DNA from: Rhizorhapis sp. SPR117
Lineage (GTDB): Bacteria; Pseudomonadota; Alphaproteobacteria; Sphingomonadales; Sphingomonadaceae
Assembly: GCF_021742065.1 (NCBI RefSeq)
Contig: NZ_JAKKIE010000103.1
Location: 1-7,337, forward strand
DNA length: 7,337 nucleotides
Reading direction: 5' to 3'
Shown: positions 6,246-7,337 of the stretch, piece by piece
Position numbering within the stretch: the stretch's first letter is position 1
How the letters are laid out: each line of letters begins with the position of its first letter
Made by a program: the position numbers and the translations under genes
Notes under the pieces: model-generated
The model's input: only the letters and a program-made list of their open reading frames with translations
Told to the model about the DNA's origin: nothing
Databases searched by the model: none

Positions 6246-6325
6246 GTGTGGGGGTAATGTGGGGGTAAATCGGTTTACCCCCACACATTGACCTCTCGAT
6301 GTGGGGGAGGAAAGTGTGTGGGTAA
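6246..6325. repeat. TGTGGGGGTAA repeat cluster with 12-bp hairpin, probable integrase arm sites
   Basis: TGTGGGGGTAA occurs as two back-to-back copies (6247-6257 and 6258-6268). A perfect inverted copy follows, TTTACCCCCACA at 6274-6285, so that 6258-6269 and 6274-6285 form a 12-bp stem with the loop TCGG. Two degenerate direct copies follow, TGTGGGGG at 6300-6307 and TGTGGGTAA at 6317-6325. The cluster lies between tRNA-Tyr and the integrase start, where arm-type binding sites for DUF4102-containing tyrosine recombinases are expected. The last two copies overlap the integrase ribosome site and start region, so bound integrase could repress its own translation or transcription. No T run follows the hairpin, so it is not a standard terminator. 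Confidence 0.65.
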
Positions 6326-6581
6326 GATGATGGGCAAGCTCACGGCGATTGCGGTCAAGGCGGCTTTGGCGAAACCCGGCACCTATCAGGACGGGGAGGG
6401 GCTGTTCCTAAAAGTGGACAAGCGCGGCGGTGCTTACTGGCTCTTGCGTTTGCAGCGCGACGCTGCTAAAGGTGCTGCGGGATATAGCGGAGGCAATCCA
6501 TTCGTTTTTGGGAAAGGCGTTCTGGCTCCTGACGCCCAACTTGCCGACGGACACTGCATAGCGCAGCGTCTGCGCCCTTGA
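6318..6581 (+). pseudogene. Truncated tyrosine integrase, N-terminal arm-binding domain only
   Basis: The first about 48 residues (GKLTAIAVKAALAKPGTYQDGEGLFLKV...GGAYWLLRLQRD) match the N-terminal Arm-DNA-binding domain (DUF4102, PF13356) of P4-like phage and island integrases. In these the DGxGLxLxV and W-x-LR motifs are typical. After about position 6461 the frame reads AAKGAAGYSGGNPF and resembles no integrase; it stops at 6581. The core-binding and catalytic domains with the R-H-R-Y residues, normally about 300 more residues, are absent. GTG 6318 is 7 bases after GGAGG (6306-6310) and is the best start; ATG 6327 and 6330 are also in frame. The remnant cannot recombine DNA but might still bind arm sites. 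The cause (deletion or insertion junction) is inferred. Confidence 0.75.
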
Positions 6582-6615
6582 GGAACACTAATAGCGACAA
6601 ACGACGGAGAGCCCG
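6462..6615. other. Unassigned segment between integrase break and VOC gene
   Basis: About 150 bp that continue the integrase frame to 6581 without recognisable similarity and then lead to the VOC ribosome site (GGAGAG at 6606-6611). No terminal inverted repeat, tRNA or convincing coding frame was seen on either strand. A minus-strand open frame across 6466-6723 runs antisense into the VOC gene and has no recognisable domain. The left edge probably marks the deletion or insertion junction that cut the integrase. Confidence 0.5.
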
Positions 6616-6990
6616 ATGGCAGATCTCAGCTATACGACAGTCGGATCGAATAGGCTCCCGGAGGCCAAAGGGTTCTATGATGCGCTTCTCGGCTCTATTG
6701 GCATGACGGCGCTGTTCGAACATCCGTCGGGTGGCCGGATTTACGGGAAGGCGGGAAAGCTGTCGTTCGGCGTCTTGGGACCGTTTGACGGGCAGCCTGC
6801 GACAGTCGGGAACGGCAGCATGTCAGGATTTAGTTTCGACTCTGGCGAGGAGGTGGCTGCGTTCCACGCGAAAGCAATCGAACTCGGTGGGACTGACGAT
6901 GGCGCCCCAGGTGAACGTGCTCCGAAGATGCATTTCGCCTACTTTCGCGATTTGGACGGTAACAAGCTCTGCGGCTTTAGTGTCGGCTGA
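6616..6990 (+). CDS. VOC family (glyoxalase/bleomycin-resistance-like) protein
   Basis: A 124-residue single-domain protein of the vicinal oxygen chelate superfamily. An N-terminal beta-alpha module (SYTTVGSNRLPEAKGFYDALLGSIGM) and the C-terminal signature AYFRDLDGNKLCGF (about 108-121) are typical. GQPATVGNGSMSGFSFDS in between is the usual linker of the small stand-alone glyoxalase-like group. Metal-dependent isomerase, dioxygenase or antibiotic-binding roles exist in the superfamily; nothing here fixes the substrate. GGAGAG ends about 4 bases before ATG 6616. It lies inside the presumed island, just after the broken integrase, and is the only intact gene there, so it is likely cargo or a passenger from a rearrangement. 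No promoter was recognised. Confidence 0.88.
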   Translation: MADLSYTTVGSNRLPEAKGFYDALLGSIGMTALFEHPSGGRIYGKAGKLSFGVLGPFDGQPATVGNGSMSGFSFDSGEEVAAFHAKAIELGGTDDGAPGERAPKMHFAYFRDLDGNKLCGFSVG

Positions 6991-7263
6991 TCGGCACTAA
7001 CCTGCCGTAACTCGTTTAGTGGGCCGCGGCGCAAGCTGCCTGGCCGTAAGCGTCCCACGAACGACGCACCAGGCTTTCCGGCTGCGTTTTCCGGCCGGAA
7101 CCTTCTGAGCACGCGGACAGGCGGCTTCGTGCCGTTCAGAAACGACGATGCAAGGCCGTCGCCCGAGGTCCTGCATGACGTGCTTCGCCAGAAATGCGAA
7201 TTCAAGAAGATCGCCGTTCCCACGCTCGCCAATCTTGAGCCGCATCGCCAGGAACTCATGGGG
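6991..7263. other. Unassigned DNA, possibly a truncated coding region
   Basis: About 270 bp with no assignable gene. The plus-strand frame that follows the VOC stop stays open from 6991 to 7269 and its second half reads protein-like (VLHDVLRQKCEFKKIAVPTLANLEPHRQELMG). It lacks a convincing start and family match. Minus-strand frames are also open over most of the stretch (for example 6997-7245, 82 residues), as expected of GC-rich DNA, with no domain I recognise. This could be the end of a gene broken by the adjacent insertion sequence, or non-coding junk. Confidence 0.35.
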
Positions 7264-7337
7264 TGTTGATTACCGCTGAGAGTTGACCCGGGAGGGATAT
7301 AAATTTCCGTCGAGAACTGACCCATGTTTGAACCACC
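7264..7337 (+). mobile_element. Left end of an IS21-type insertion sequence, truncated by window end
   Basis: From 7264 the sequence begins TGTTGATTACCGCTGAGAG and carries two imperfect 17-base repeats, CCGCTGAGAGTTGACCC (7273-7289) and CCGTCGAGAACTGACCC (7307-7323). They match at 13 of 17 positions and are spaced 34 bases apart. Multiple GAGAAC/TGACCC-type repeats behind a TG terminus are characteristic of the ends of IS21-family elements from proteobacteria as I recall them. The istA/istB transposase genes would lie beyond the window. The exact outer boundary and the target duplication cannot be verified from one end. Confidence 0.6.

Noticed and set aside
5055..6257. Long plus-strand open frame of 400 codons
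   Set aside because: It runs antisense to rlmB and through tRNA-Tyr; composition is His/Arg-rich and no domain is visible, while the minus strand carries all SpoU motifs.
6466..6723. Minus-strand open frame across the integrase-VOC junction
   Set aside because: It runs antisense into the clear VOC reading frame and shows no known motif.
6997..7325. Minus-strand open frames of 82 and 128 codons at the right edge
   Set aside because: No recognisable domain or clear ribosome site; the longer one starts inside the IS end and overlaps the VOC 3' end. Open frames of this size are common in GC-rich DNA.

Overview
The window reads as a chromosomal segment of an alphaproteobacterium, most likely a member of the Sphingomonadaceae (Sphingobium/Sphingopyxis-like). 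This rests on the moderately high GC content, the codon use, and the resemblance of most proteins (cupredoxin, low-affinity iron permease family, DUF983, HTH plus SulP pair, adrenodoxin-type ferredoxin) to sphingomonad versions as I recall them. No search could be run, so the genus is inference.

Positions 1-6133 look like ordinary core genome. From left to right there is the 3' part of an exported cupredoxin (+), a small two-helix membrane protein of the low-affinity iron permease family (+), a zinc-ribbon DUF983 membrane protein (-), and a divergently oriented small HTH regulator (+). The regulator overlaps the start of a SulP-type anion transporter with a STAS domain (+). A convergent AlkA-like DNA glycosylase (-) overlaps the transporter's last codons. 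A divergent 2Fe-2S ferredoxin (+) follows and ends in a clear intrinsic terminator. Next come an unrecognised lipoprotein (-) and, upstream of it in the same transcription unit, an RlmB/TrmH-type 23S rRNA 2'-O-methyltransferase (-). Last is tRNA-Tyr(GTA) (+) with an encoded CCA end.

Positions 6134-7337 look like accessory DNA inserted at the 3' end of tRNA-Tyr. Right after the tRNA there are 10-bp-phased repeats, then a cluster of TGTGGGGGTAA repeats that includes a perfect 12-bp hairpin. A tyrosine recombinase gene begins there, but only its N-terminal arm-binding domain survives and the reading frame then runs into unrelated sequence. A VOC (glyoxalase-like) gene and about 270 bp of unassigned DNA follow. 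The window ends inside what appears to be the left end of an IS21-type insertion sequence. The simplest reading is a decayed genomic island at tRNA-Tyr whose integrase was destroyed by rearrangement and which later took an IS insertion.

I found no convincing new defence, toxin or CRISPR system. The most interesting signals are the arm-site repeat array with the truncated integrase, and the HTH-SulP overlapping pair with a palindrome in the divergent promoter region.
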